From a marine group bacterium Sva0996 bin134 (lineage in GTDB: Bacteria; Actinomycetota; Acidimicrobiia; Acidimicrobiales; Bin134): a stretch of DNA of 45,966 nt. The translations under genes and the position numbers were made by a program. Shown here one piece after another: positions 33,853 to 41,441 of this stretch. Within the stretch, counting starts at the first letter, position 1; each line of letters starts with the position of its first letter. Location: positions 1 through 45,966 of the forward strand of contig MPNQ01000024.1 of assembly GCA_002239105.1 (NCBI GenBank), given 5' to 3'. The notes beneath the pieces are model-generated. The model was not told the DNA's origin, did not search any database, and worked only from the letters and a program-made list of their open reading frames with translations.

Positions 33853-34695
33853 ATGCCCGCTCCCACGAACGCCCGATGGGCCACGAGCCTGCGTTGCGCT
33901 CCGTTTCTCAGCGTGTATGGCGAAGCCGAAGTAGAGGGGTATACAAGCTGGAATCAGGTTGAGGAATCGTTTCTGGCCGCAATGTCTGAATTCGACGCGT
34001 CCATAGCCGCTTCTGTCGGTGCAGACATGACTGACGACGAGAAGCCTGATCTAGGTGCTGATCTCCAAAACGGAAAGGGAGACTTCTTCAACGATCTACT
34101 GGTTCTGCTTCTCAAGCAATGCTCTGGTGTTCAGCTCCTGACATCTCGTCGACCCGTACCTGGGCTGATCGTGCCCAAACACAATCTCGACTGCGTCTAT
34201 CCGGCAGAGGGGGATCTCCGGTTCATGCTCGAAGCGAAGATGATGGGCACACCCAAGCACATCAACTCACCGAGGCAGAAGAAGAGCGGACGACCCGGAT
34301 CAGCCGACATCGACAAGCGGGTCAAAGAGCTTGCCTTCAAATGCATCGACCTGAAAGGCGAATTCAGCAGGCGCCAGGCCATGAGTGGCACAGCACCGCG
34401 TTCTGGGGGACCGGGTGGAGGCGATCTCACAACCTGGCTCCGCACAGTCGAACCAAAGATCTACTTCTTCATCGCAGTACGGATCACCAGCGACAGCGAT
34501 TTTGAACGAACCCTCAAGTGGGCGTCAACTGCACAGCAAGTCCTCGATGCCGTCGGCCTCTATTGCTTCGAACCTGAGGGCGACTCGTTCACCGACTACA
34601 GACGAAGAGAAGGAGTTCCACCAGACCTCCAGCTCGAACGGGTCCTGTACAAGGCGTGTGTAGATTTACAAGCCATGGGATCCAACGAGAATTAG
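33853..34695 (+). CDS. Putative type II restriction endonuclease (PD-(D/E)XK)
   Basis: Protein of 280 residues directly following the methyltransferase. No specific family is recognised by eye, but residues 113-129 hold a PD-(D/E)XK-like active site: D113 (NLDCVYP) on one strand, then E127-A-K129 (MLEAK) on the next. GKGDFFNDLLVLLLKQCSG (74-92) fits the helix before that core. Gene order (methyltransferase then nuclease), the 16-bp gap and the shared low GC support a restriction role. Alternatives are another nuclease or a control protein. No ribosome site is obvious, so translation may depend on the upstream gene. Confidence 0.7.
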   Translation: MPAPTNARWATSLRCAPFLSVYGEAEVEGYTSWNQVEESFLAAMSEFDASIAASVGADMTDDEKPDLGADLQNGKGDFFNDLLVLLLKQCSGVQLLTSRRPVPGLIVPKHNLDCVYPAEGDLRFMLEAKMMGTPKHINSPRQKKSGRPGSADIDKRVKELAFKCIDLKGEFSRRQAMSGTAPRSGGPGGGDLTTWLRTVEPKIYFFIAVRITSDSDFERTLKWASTAQQVLDAVGLYCFEPEGDSFTDYRRREGVPPDLQLERVLYKACVDLQAMGSNEN

Positions 34696-34812
34696 GCCCA
34701 ACTCTGCCTAGGGCTTGGATATCTTTGACTAGTCGAATTCTTCAGTTCGGTGGGAGTCGGTCAGCTATCTCGTTGGCTGCGGCAGTGTCTGCGCTTTCCA
34801 CGACAATCTATT

Positions 34813-35280
34813 TCAGTCTTCTTGGGCGAGGCGGGCGGGGAAGCCGCCTTTGGAGATTGGGCCCCATTGGTCGATGGTTAGGCGGATGAGGCATTTGCCC
34901 TGGTGGGCCATGGCTTGGCGGTATTCGTCCCAGTCGGGGTGCTCGCCGGAGATGACTCGGAAGTACTCGACCAGGCCGTCGAGGGCTTCGGGCATATCGA
35001 GGACCTCGGCGGATCCGTCGAGTTGTATCCACTCGCCGCCGAACTCGTCGGACATCACCGCCATCGATGCCGCCGGATTGCGCTTGGCGTTGATCGACTT
35101 GGCCCGTTCGGGGTAGCTCGACACCACAACCCGGCCGCTGGTGTCGAGGCCCAGCGTGACCAGCGAGCTCTGGGGGCGGCCGTCGCGGCGAGTTGTGAGC
35201 AGCACGCCTCGGTGGCGGGGGCGGACGAAGTCCTCCATCTCGGCTCGGTCGACATACCGGTCGGTTGCAATTGAAGGCAT
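34813..35280 (-). CDS. PPOX-class F420/FMN-dependent protein
   Basis: Split-barrel flavin- or F420-binding protein of 155 residues (pyridoxamine 5'-phosphate oxidase-like). Typical elements are RHRGVLLTTRRDGRPQSSLVTLGLD (23-47), VVVSSYPERAKSINAKRNPAASM (cofactor contact region) and the GSAEVLD..EALDGLVEYFR segment. Actinobacterial members often use F420 to reduce hydrophobic compounds; the exact role here is unknown. The ATG at 35280 is supported by TAGCTT exactly six bases upstream on the minus strand. About 117 bp with no recognisable gene separates its end from the restriction gene. Confidence 0.87.
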   Translation of the reverse strand: MPSIATDRYVDRAEMEDFVRPRHRGVLLTTRRDGRPQSSLVTLGLDTSGRVVVSSYPERAKSINAKRNPAASMAVMSDEFGGEWIQLDGSAEVLDMPEALDGLVEYFRVISGEHPDWDEYRQAMAHQGKCLIRLTIDQWGPISKGGFPARLAQED

Positions 35281-35286
35281 GGAGTG

Positions 35287-35292
35287 AAGCTA
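35287..35292 (-). promoter_or_regulatory. -10 box TAGCTT, leaderless promoter of the PPOX gene
   Basis: Read on the minus strand, TAGCTT is followed by six bases and the ATG at 35280, the same layout as several other genes in the window. Confidence 0.5.
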
Positions 35293-35327
35293 GCGGTCTT
35301 GGGCGGTCGTTAGGACTACTCAGAGCA

Positions 35328-36212
35328 CTACAGAGTGCGCCTGATGGGAAGGAGGTTTTGAAAGACAGGGTCGCGGCCTTCTGTCCGGGCCGCGAAGACC
35401 TCGGCCATGTCGTCGGGGTGGAACATGCCGGCCTGCCAGGTGGCGACGTGGTTGAGGCCGTCGGCCACGCTGTGGTCGCGGGTGTAGTTGAGCATTTCCT
35501 TTGATCCCCACACGGCCAATGGCGAGCGTTCGGCAATATTGTGAGCGATCGCTAACACTCCTTCGAGCATGCTCTCCTGATCGGCGTAGACCTGGTTGAC
35601 AAGGCCGGCTGCCATTGCCTCATCGGCAGTGAGCCGTCGTCCGGTGTAGGCCAGCTCACGGGCCAGGCCGTCGGGAATGATCCGGGGCAGCCGCTGCAGT
35701 GTGCCCAGATCAGCGGTCAAAGCGATGTTGATCTCTTGAATGCAGAAGAACGCATCAGCAGTGCAATACCGCATATCGGCGGCGCAGACCATGTCCACCC
35801 CTCCGCCCACGCAGCCCCCCTGAATAGCGGCCAGCACCGGCATCCGGGCCTTCTCCAGGCAGCTGAAGGACTCCTGAAGGGTCAGGGCCAAGTTGCGGGT
35901 CTCGGCCCGGACTCGGCCGAACTCGGGGGTGTTGCTTGATCCTGATTCAGAATCAGCGCCACCCGAGAACAGCGAATCCGGCTGGGTGAACACCGACAAG
36001 TCCATTCCTGCGGTGAAGTGGCGGCCGGTAGAGGAGATCACCAGCGCCCGGGCTTCGCCGGAGTCGGACAGATCATTCACCGCAGCGGGCAGCTCGGACC
36101 AGAACTCCGGGATCATCGAGTTCCTGGCCTCAGGCCGGCTCAGCTGCAGATTGGCGACCCCGTCGTCGAGGGTGATCTCAAAGCAGGTGTATGTCGGAAA
36201 TGAACCAGCCAT
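35328..36212 (-). CDS. Enoyl-CoA hydratase/isomerase-family protein
   Basis: Crotonase-fold protein of 294 residues acting on an acyl-CoA. Visible are the CoA-binding/oxyanion strands STGRHFTAGMDLSVF (about 58-72), PVLAAIQGGCVGGGVDMVCAADMRY and EINIALTADLGTLQRLPRI. The TADLGT segment carries an Asp where many hydratases have the second Glu, a pattern seen in dienoyl-CoA isomerases, so isomerase activity is possible (inference). The ATG at 36212 has a GAGAGGAGG ribosome site. The gene is divergent from the amidohydrolase. Confidence 0.88.
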   Translation of the reverse strand: MAGSFPTYTCFEITLDDGVANLQLSRPEARNSMIPEFWSELPAAVNDLSDSGEARALVISSTGRHFTAGMDLSVFTQPDSLFSGGADSESGSSNTPEFGRVRAETRNLALTLQESFSCLEKARMPVLAAIQGGCVGGGVDMVCAADMRYCTADAFFCIQEINIALTADLGTLQRLPRIIPDGLARELAYTGRRLTADEAMAAGLVNQVYADQESMLEGVLAIAHNIAERSPLAVWGSKEMLNYTRDHSVADGLNHVATWQAGMFHPDDMAEVFAARTEGRDPVFQNLLPIRRTL

Positions 36213-36293
36213 CTCTATGCCTCCTCTCACACCCAGCCGGTTGTGTCCGCCGAAGGATCGGCGTCGGGGGGCGCTGCGGGGCAGACTACCCAA

Positions 36294-37064
36294 GTGCTCA
36301 TAGTGGACACCCATACTCACGTGATCTCTGACGACCATGAGAAATACCCCCTTCAGGTGGCCGACTACCCGGGGGTGGAGTGGGTGTACGAGGCGCCGGT
36401 GACGGTAGAGGAGCTAAAGGCAGAATTGGCCAACGCTGGCGTCGATCGGGCCGTACTCGTGCAGGCCCAAGGGGGCTACGGCACGGATAACTCTTATGTG
36501 GTGGACGCTCGGGCAGCTCATCCCGAGACATTCAGCGCGGTGGTCATCGTGGACGACCCCGCCGAGCTCGACTCGCTGGCGGCCGCCGGAGCGGGTGGAG
36601 TGCGTTTCTACGCCATCGGCGGGGGAGGGCCGCTGCACGAAGAGACAACTTGGGACACTGCGAGGCGGCTTGGCCTGCGGGTCAGCGCAGCCACGGTGCC
36701 CGAGTACCTACCAGCACTGGTCGAGGCCGTAGCCGCCCATCCTGATGTGATCCTGGCTCTAGACCATTGCGGGTTCGCCCCGGAGACGATCGGCGACTAC
36801 GCGCACCTGGCGAACCTCTATCTGAAGGTCACCCCTCATGTGCTTGACACGGGCGGAGGCGATCCCGGCCCAGTTCTAGAGCGGCTGGCCGAGCAGTTCG
36901 GTCTCGACCGGCTCATGTGGGGCTCCGACTACTCGCAGACCCACGACCGGTCGTACACAGAGCTAGCCGACCAGGCGCGAGCGGCCTGTAGTGGGCTTAC
37001 CTCCAGCGAGCAGGCCCAATTCTTGGGCGGCACTGCGCTGGCCCTGTGGCCTGAGTTGGCCTAG
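36294..37064 (+). CDS. Amidohydrolase-2 family metal-dependent hydrolase
   Basis: TIM-barrel hydrolase of 256 residues. The metal-binding motif DTHTH (residues 5-9) is right at the N-terminus, DHCGF near residue 160 and MWGSDYSQTHD near residue 210 complete the amidohydrolase-2 pattern (2-pyrone-4,6-dicarboxylate hydrolase/decarboxylase relatives). It may hydrolyse a lactone or decarboxylate an aromatic-derived acid (family inference). The start is uncertain: GTG 36294 places the metal motif as usual, GTG 36243 would add 17 residues and GTG 36303 would remove three. Its stop overlaps the convergent gene's stop in a CTAG. Confidence 0.83.
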   Translation: MLIVDTHTHVISDDHEKYPLQVADYPGVEWVYEAPVTVEELKAELANAGVDRAVLVQAQGGYGTDNSYVVDARAAHPETFSAVVIVDDPAELDSLAAAGAGGVRFYAIGGGGPLHEETTWDTARRLGLRVSAATVPEYLPALVEAVAAHPDVILALDHCGFAPETIGDYAHLANLYLKVTPHVLDTGGGDPGPVLERLAEQFGLDRLMWGSDYSQTHDRSYTELADQARAACSGLTSSEQAQFLGGTALALWPELA

Positions 37065-37912
37065 TCCAGCTCCAGCATCTGATCGATCACTGCGGCCATT
37101 GCCTCAGGGTCGCGCTCAACCTCGCGGGTCTGGCCACCAGCATCGAGGAAGCGCTGCATGAGGGGCACGTGCTGGCCGGTGGCTGAGCAGGCCATCATCG
37201 CCTGGGTCTCGGCCAAGAGTCCGGGCTCTACCGGTCCCAGTGCAGCGTCTACGGCCTGCTTGGCCTTGGCAATGGACAATCTGGGCGAAGCGGCAATTCG
37301 GCGGGCCACCTGGGCGGTATGGGATCGGAGCTGGTCGGAGGGCAGCACCCGGTTGACGTATCCGATGGCCTCGGCCTCCTCGGCGGTCACGTCGTTGCCT
37401 GACAAGACGATCTCCAGCGCCCGGCTGCGGCCCACCAACCGGGCCAATCGCTGGGTGCCGCTGGCTCCGGGGATGATTCCCATGGCCACCTCGGGCTGGC
37501 CGAGCACGGTGCGGGGCCCGGCGAAGCGCATGTCCAGCGACAGCAAGAACTCCGAACCGCCGCCCCGGGCCACGCCGTCGATCATGCCGATGGTGGCTAC
37601 CCCGATGGTGCGGCACTGGTCGAACGTGACCGCAGCCATGTTGGGCTCGGTCGGCACTTCGGTCGACGCCTCCATAGCCAGGATCTGCTCGACGTCGCCG
37701 TGCATCAGAAAGAAGTCGGGATCGGCGCTCTCGAACACCAGCACCCCCACCTGATTGTCAGCTTCGACCGCATTCAGCAAGCCAAACAACCCACCGATCA
37801 ATTCGCCGTCCACCAGCTGCTTGGGCGGATGGTTGATCACTACCCAGCCGACGCCGCTGTCGACGGTCATCATGAAGGGTCCAAAACTCTGGCTACTTCT
37901 CTGCTTAGTCAT
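37061..37912 (-). CDS. Enoyl-CoA hydratase/isomerase-family protein
   Basis: Crotonase-fold protein of 283 residues. Shared features include VGVLVFESADPDFFLMHGDVEQIL (CoA pocket), TIGMIDGVARGGGSEFLLSLDMRFAG and PEVAMGIIPGASGTQRLARLVGRSRALEIVLSG, which is close to true hydratases in this segment. The ATG at 37912 overlaps the stop of the upstream nitroreductase by eight bases, so the two are translationally coupled. ATG 37873 is an alternative. The acyl-CoA substrate is unknown. Confidence 0.88.
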   Translation of the reverse strand: MTKQRSSQSFGPFMMTVDSGVGWVVINHPPKQLVDGELIGGLFGLLNAVEADNQVGVLVFESADPDFFLMHGDVEQILAMEASTEVPTEPNMAAVTFDQCRTIGVATIGMIDGVARGGGSEFLLSLDMRFAGPRTVLGQPEVAMGIIPGASGTQRLARLVGRSRALEIVLSGNDVTAEEAEAIGYVNRVLPSDQLRSHTAQVARRIAASPRLSIAKAKQAVDAALGPVEPGLLAETQAMMACSATGQHVPLMQRFLDAGGQTREVERDPEAMAAVIDQMLELD

Positions 37913-38519
37913 CAGAGACCTCCCACTGGTTCCAATACGCAACTTCAGACAATGGCCGCCGGCGCACCGGGCCGAAGGGCACCGCGGGCCAGCCCATCGG
38001 GATGCCGCACACGATTTGGACGTCCTCGGGAATATTGAGCACGGACCGTACTTCATCAGCCCGGAAGGTGTGCAGCGTGGTCAGTACGGTGCCCAGGCCC
38101 AGGCTGCGAGCCGCAACCAGGAGATTCTGCACCGCTGGATACACCGAGTGGCTCACCCCCCGCTGAGTGGAGCACACAATGATGAACACCGGCACGTCGC
38201 CCACCTCGCGAGCAAACGTGGCGGCCTTCTCTACTATCTCCGCCTCCTGGCCCCGTAGCCACTCAGCGCCAGCCGCTGGGTTGTTGTACGACTGCTGCTG
38301 TGCATCCAGATACAGCTCGCCCAGCTGGCGGCGCTTGTCAGGATCGGTGACCACCACGAAGCGGGCGAACTGGCCATTGATGGCGCTGGGGGCCCGGATG
38401 GCCGCGTCCAGCACCTTGGTAATGAGCTCATCGGGCACCGGGTCGGGCAGATAGCGGCGCACTGCCCGCTGGGTGTGCATGGCCTCGAACACGCCGACCT
38501 CGGCGGTTGCTTGGTTCAT
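37905..38519 (-). CDS. Nitroreductase-family FMN oxidoreductase
   Basis: Single-domain nitroreductase of 204 residues. Motifs are MHTQRAVRRYLPDPVPDELI at the N-terminus (FMN phosphate contact RAVRRY), APSAINGQFARFVVV, the QNLLVAARSLGLGTVLTT helix and the C-terminal MGWPAVPFGPVRRRPLSEV. It probably reduces an activated double bond, quinone or nitro group with NAD(P)H. The ATG at 38519 has TACTGT seven bases upstream on the minus strand, so the transcript should be nearly leaderless. It is divergent from the selenoprotein gene, with 64 bp between start codons. Confidence 0.9.
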   Translation of the reverse strand: MNQATAEVGVFEAMHTQRAVRRYLPDPVPDELITKVLDAAIRAPSAINGQFARFVVVTDPDKRRQLGELYLDAQQQSYNNPAAGAEWLRGQEAEIVEKAATFAREVGDVPVFIIVCSTQRGVSHSVYPAVQNLLVAARSLGLGTVLTTLHTFRADEVRSVLNIPEDVQIVCGIPMGWPAVPFGPVRRRPLSEVAYWNQWEVSDD

Positions 38520-38526
38520 GGGCTGG

Positions 38527-38532
38527 ACAGTA
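38527..38532 (-). promoter_or_regulatory. -10 box TACTGT of the nitroreductase gene
   Basis: On the minus strand TACTGT is followed by seven bases and the ATG at 38519, giving an almost leaderless transcript. Confidence 0.45.
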
Positions 38533-38571
38533 GTTGCAGCCGGGGTGGTAGTAGTCACCCCACGCTGGCGG

Positions 38572-38577
38572 TAGCCT
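38572..38577 (+). promoter_or_regulatory. -10 box TAGCCT, leaderless promoter of the SelW-like gene
   Basis: TAGCCT is followed by exactly six bases and the ATG at 38584. The hexamer is identical to that of ilvD. Its placement supports ATG 38584, upstream of two in-frame TGA codons, as the true start. Confidence 0.55.
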
Positions 38578-38583
38578 GCTCCC

Positions 38584-38856
38584 ATGGCGCAAAAGCACCG
38601 CATCACGATCACCTATTGAGTTCCTTGAAACTATTCCGAGCACGCCGTGAGCGCTGCCAAGGACCTCCTTCAGAACTACCAGCACATCATCGAGGATCTG
38701 ACTCTGGTGACCGGCGCGTCGGGCATCTTCGACGTCGAAGTCGACGGGGAGATGCTCTACTCCAAAGACGACTGCTGCCGCCACGCCGAATCCGGCGAGG
38801 TGCTGAAGCTGTTCGCTGACCAGTACGCCAGCGAGGTGCTGCGCTACGGCACCTAG
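38584..38856 (+). CDS. SelW/Rdx-family selenoprotein with two TGA (Sec) codons (UxxU)
   Basis: From ATG 38584 the frame reads MAQKHRITITY, TGA, Val, Pro, TGA, NYSEHA, then stays open to TAG at 38854-38856 (90 residues with both TGA read as selenocysteine, positions 12 and 15). The family (SelT/SelW/SelH, Rdx) is a thioredoxin-like redox protein with a CxxC or CxxU motif after a hydrophobic strand and Tyr. Here both cysteine positions are TGA. The remainder fits the family: the LTLVTGASGIFDVEVDGEML strand pair and RHAESGEVLKLF near the C-terminus. A stem-loop at 38635-38663 has GU in its apical loop and may be the bacterial SECIS. Normal gene calling would start at GTG 38647 and miss the redox site. 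Sec machinery is not in this window. Confidence 0.85.
38635..38663 (+). promoter_or_regulatory. Candidate bacterial SECIS stem-loop
   Basis: Base pairs TCC/GGA (38635-38637 with 38661-38663) and AGC-C/G-GCT (38639-38643 with 38651-38655, one A-C mismatch) enclose the apical loop GCCGUGA. It begins seven bases after the second TGA. Bacterial SECIS elements lie just 3' of the UGA inside the coding region and usually show GU in the loop. The fold is by eye only. Confidence 0.4.
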
Positions 38857-38870
38857 CCGCAGGGGCCGCG

Positions 38871-38876
38871 TAGGCT
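38871..38876 (+). promoter_or_regulatory. -10 box TAGGCT, leaderless promoter of the P450 gene
   Basis: TAGGCT is followed by exactly six bases and the GTG at 38883. It lies in the 26-bp gap after the selenoprotein stop, so the P450 can be transcribed separately. Confidence 0.5.
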
Positions 38877-38882
38877 GCGGGC

Positions 38883-40145
38883 GTGGACGGCGGCACAGAA
38901 AACTTCACAGTCGACATTGATCATCAGACACCGGAGTTCATTGCCGACCGCCATAGCCGCTACGACGAGTTGCGGGAGCGTTGCCCGGTGGTGTTCAACG
39001 AGCACTATGGCGGTTTCTGGATGGTCACCGACTACGAGTCGGTGGCTCAAGTAGCTCGAGACAACGAGACGTTCGCCCACAAGTACGAGCCCGACGCCCC
39101 CGATGGCATCTCCTATATGGGCATCTGCGGCGTTCCCCGTCCGTCGTACATACCCCGCCAAGGCGTTTCCGAGATTGATGGACCCGAGCACGCCGACCTG
39201 CGGCGAGTGCTGAACCCGCTCATGACCATCAATGCCGTCGAGAGCACCCGGCCGAGGATGGAGGCAGTTTCGGCATGGTTCATAGATGAGATAGTCGAGT
39301 CGGGGGAGGCAGATTTGGTGCTCGACTACGCCACTCCGGTTCCGGCTGTGCTGACCCTCGAGATGATGGGCATGGTGTCATCCAACTGGCAGCACTACGC
39401 CGACTTCTTTCACGCCACCTCGTCCTACGAGCCCACCGATGAGCGGTACCTCAGCGCAATCGCCCACCAGCCGGATATGTGGGGCGAGCTGCGCGACTTC
39501 GCCCAATTCCGCCGAGAACATCCGGCCGACGACGTCACCACTGCCCTGGTTTCCTCCCCGCTCGATGGCCGAATGCTGAGCGACGACGAGATCACCGCCA
39601 TCATGTGGAATCTGGTGGCTGGCGGCCTCGATACAACCACATCGCTGGTGTCGTGGGGCCTGCACCACCTAGGCACCCATCCCGAGGACCGCGACCGACT
39701 CATCGAAGCCCCCAGCCTGATCCCAGCGGCGGTGGAGGAGTTCCTCCGCCACTACAGCCCCAGCGAGACCCTCACCCGCACCGCCACCCGAGATGTGGAG
39801 CTGGGTGGCCGTCAAATCCGGCGGGGCGACTTGGTGTTCATCAGCTGGGTGTCGGCCAACCACGATCCCGCAGCTTTCGAGGACGCCGACCACGTTCGCA
39901 TTGACCGCGCGGTGAACAAGCACTTGGCGTTTGGTCTGGGCGGCCATCGCTGCATTGGCTCGTCGATCGCCCGCATCGAGTCGGAGCTCATGCTGAGAGA
40001 TGTCCTAGCCCGCATCGGCGATTACGAAATCGACATCGACGGGTTCAAGCCCTATCCCGGCAACCTGCTGATGACCGGCGTGGTCTCGATGCCGGTCATG
40101 TTCACTCCCGGGGTTCGTTCGGGCGCGGCCGACCCATTTGTCTGA
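38883..40145 (+). CDS. Cytochrome P450 monooxygenase
   Basis: Soluble bacterial P450 of 420 residues. The I-helix oxygen-binding motif is AGGLDTTT (246-253), the ExxR pair is E286/R289 (EEFLRHYSP), and the heme-binding loop FGLGGHRCIG (350-359) has the axial Cys at 357. It would hydroxylate a hydrophobic substrate with electrons from a separate ferredoxin and reductase, which are not seen here. The GTG at 38883 is supported by the leaderless promoter. Neighbouring thiolase and enoyl-CoA hydratase genes fit terpenoid, steroid or fatty-acid breakdown (inference). It is convergent with the thiolase. Confidence 0.95.
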   Translation: MDGGTENFTVDIDHQTPEFIADRHSRYDELRERCPVVFNEHYGGFWMVTDYESVAQVARDNETFAHKYEPDAPDGISYMGICGVPRPSYIPRQGVSEIDGPEHADLRRVLNPLMTINAVESTRPRMEAVSAWFIDEIVESGEADLVLDYATPVPAVLTLEMMGMVSSNWQHYADFFHATSSYEPTDERYLSAIAHQPDMWGELRDFAQFRREHPADDVTTALVSSPLDGRMLSDDEITAIMWNLVAGGLDTTTSLVSWGLHHLGTHPEDRDRLIEAPSLIPAAVEEFLRHYSPSETLTRTATRDVELGGRQIRRGDLVFISWVSANHDPAAFEDADHVRIDRAVNKHLAFGLGGHRCIGSSIARIESELMLRDVLARIGDYEIDIDGFKPYPGNLLMTGVVSMPVMFTPGVRSGAADPFV

Positions 40146-40158
40146 GGGTTATGGCAAA

Positions 40159-40173
40159 CCCCGGTTGACGGGG
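40159..40173 (-). terminator. Possible weak terminator after the thiolase gene
   Basis: A 5-bp stem CCCCG/CGGGG with a five-base loop lies between the convergent P450 and thiolase genes. On the minus strand it is followed by TTTG only, so any termination would be weak or Rho-assisted. Confidence 0.3.
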
Positions 40174-40190
40174 ATGTGGCTGAACCGGAT

Positions 40191-41393
40191 TCAGCTCAGC
40201 CGCTCGACGATCATGGCCATGCCCTGGCCGCCGCCCACGCACATGCTCTCGATGCCGATGGTCCTGTCGGCGTCCTCCAGCCCGTTGAGCAGTGTGCCCA
40301 TGATGCGGGCCCCGGTCATGCCGAAGGGGTGGCCCAAAGCGATGGCGCCGCCGTTCACATTGAGCTTGTCGTAGTCGATGCCCAACTCATCGGCCGAGGG
40401 GATCACCTGGGCCGCAAATGCCTCGTTGATCTCCACGAGGTCGATGTCGTCGATGGTCATGCCCGCCCGCTCCAGCACCTGGGAAATGGCCGGAATCGGG
40501 CCGAGGCCCATGATCTCGGGGTTCACCGCGGCCACACCCGAGGCCACGATCCGAGCCAGCGGCGTGACGCCGAGCTCTGCGGCCTTGGTATCGCTCATCA
40601 CCACCACCGCGGCGGCCCCGTCGTTGAGGGGGCAGGCGTTGCCCGCAGTCACAGTGCCGTCGGGGCGGAACACCGGGTTGAGCTGGGACACCTTCTCGAG
40701 GAGCGTGCCCGCGCGTATGCCGTCGTCGGTCCTTACCAGCGTGCCGTCGGCTAGCGGAAACGGGGTTATCTCCCGCTCGAAGAAGCCACGTTCCTGGGCG
40801 GCCTCGGCCCGGTTCTGGGACCTGACGCCGAACTCGTCCTGGCGCTCCCGGCTCACATTCCAGGCCTGGGCCACGTTCTCGGCGGTCTGGCCCATGGCGA
40901 TGTATATGTCAGGCAGACCTTCAGGGGGCGACCATGTCGGCGTGCCCTCGCCCGTGCGATCAGCTGAGCGGGCCTCGGCCTCGGCGAACTTGTCGTTCTT
41001 GCCGCCCCGATCGGAAGCTCCGGCGGCGAAGCGGCTCACACACTCCACTCCGCCAGAAACGAACACATCGCCCTCGCCGGCCCGCACCGCGTGGGCGGCC
41101 ATGCGGATGGTCTGGAGTGACGAGGAGCAGTAGCGGTTGACGGTCACGCCGGGCACGTCGAGACCAGCCAGCAGCCCCGATAGCCGAGCGATGTTGTAGC
41201 CGGCCTCGCCCGCAGGCTGGGCGCAGCCCCACATCACGTCCTCGACGTCAGAATCGTCGACCTGGGGGACCTTGCTGAGCACATCGCTGATGATGAACGC
41301 CGACATGTCGTCGGGGCGGACGTCGACGAGGGATCCCTTGACCGCTCGCCCGATGGGCGTGCGGGAGGTGGCGACGATGACTGCTTCGGGCAT
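40191..41393 (-). CDS. Acetyl-CoA acetyltransferase (thiolase)
   Basis: Thiolase of 400 residues, either degradative (3-ketoacyl-CoA cleavage) or acetoacetyl-CoA forming. The catalytic residues are the nucleophile C89 (VNRYCSSSLQ), H355 (GHPFGMTGAR) and C385 (CVGGGQG). NEAFAAQ and the C-terminal glycine-rich loop are also canonical. The ATG at 41393 is preceded by TAGGAG seven bases upstream. It lies downstream of, and on the same strand as, the D-aminoacylase-like gene, with about 48 bp between. With the nearby enoyl-CoA hydratases it could complete a beta-oxidation-type route (inference). Confidence 0.95.
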   Translation of the reverse strand: MPEAVIVATSRTPIGRAVKGSLVDVRPDDMSAFIISDVLSKVPQVDDSDVEDVMWGCAQPAGEAGYNIARLSGLLAGLDVPGVTVNRYCSSSLQTIRMAAHAVRAGEGDVFVSGGVECVSRFAAGASDRGGKNDKFAEAEARSADRTGEGTPTWSPPEGLPDIYIAMGQTAENVAQAWNVSRERQDEFGVRSQNRAEAAQERGFFEREITPFPLADGTLVRTDDGIRAGTLLEKVSQLNPVFRPDGTVTAGNACPLNDGAAAVVVMSDTKAAELGVTPLARIVASGVAAVNPEIMGLGPIPAISQVLERAGMTIDDIDLVEINEAFAAQVIPSADELGIDYDKLNVNGGAIALGHPFGMTGARIMGTLLNGLEDADRTIGIESMCVGGGQGMAMIVERLS

Positions 41394-41441
41394 GGGGGCT
41401 CCTATTGGTTAGTTGGGAAGAAGTTGGAGAAGGGTGGGTAA

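Larger units (their letters stand above)
31989..34739. repeat. 9-bp direct repeats flanking the R-M module
   Basis: AGTCGAATT occurs at 31989-31997, between the esterase and the methyltransferase, and again at 34731-34739, after the restriction gene. The pair brackets the two low-GC genes and could be a target-site duplication. A 9-base match between two gaps of this size can also occur by chance, so the call is weak. Confidence 0.25.

Noticed and set aside
34693..34710. Terminator hairpin TAGGC/GCCTA after the restriction gene
   Set aside because: The stem is only five base pairs with an eight-base loop and no T-run follows, so it is not convincing as an intrinsic terminator.
38647..38856. 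A 69-residue free-standing protein starting at GTG 38647
   Set aside because: It begins in mid-domain of a SelW-like fold and lacks the redox motif. The same frame continues upstream across two TGA codons to an ATG with a leaderless promoter, so it is treated as part of the selenoprotein.
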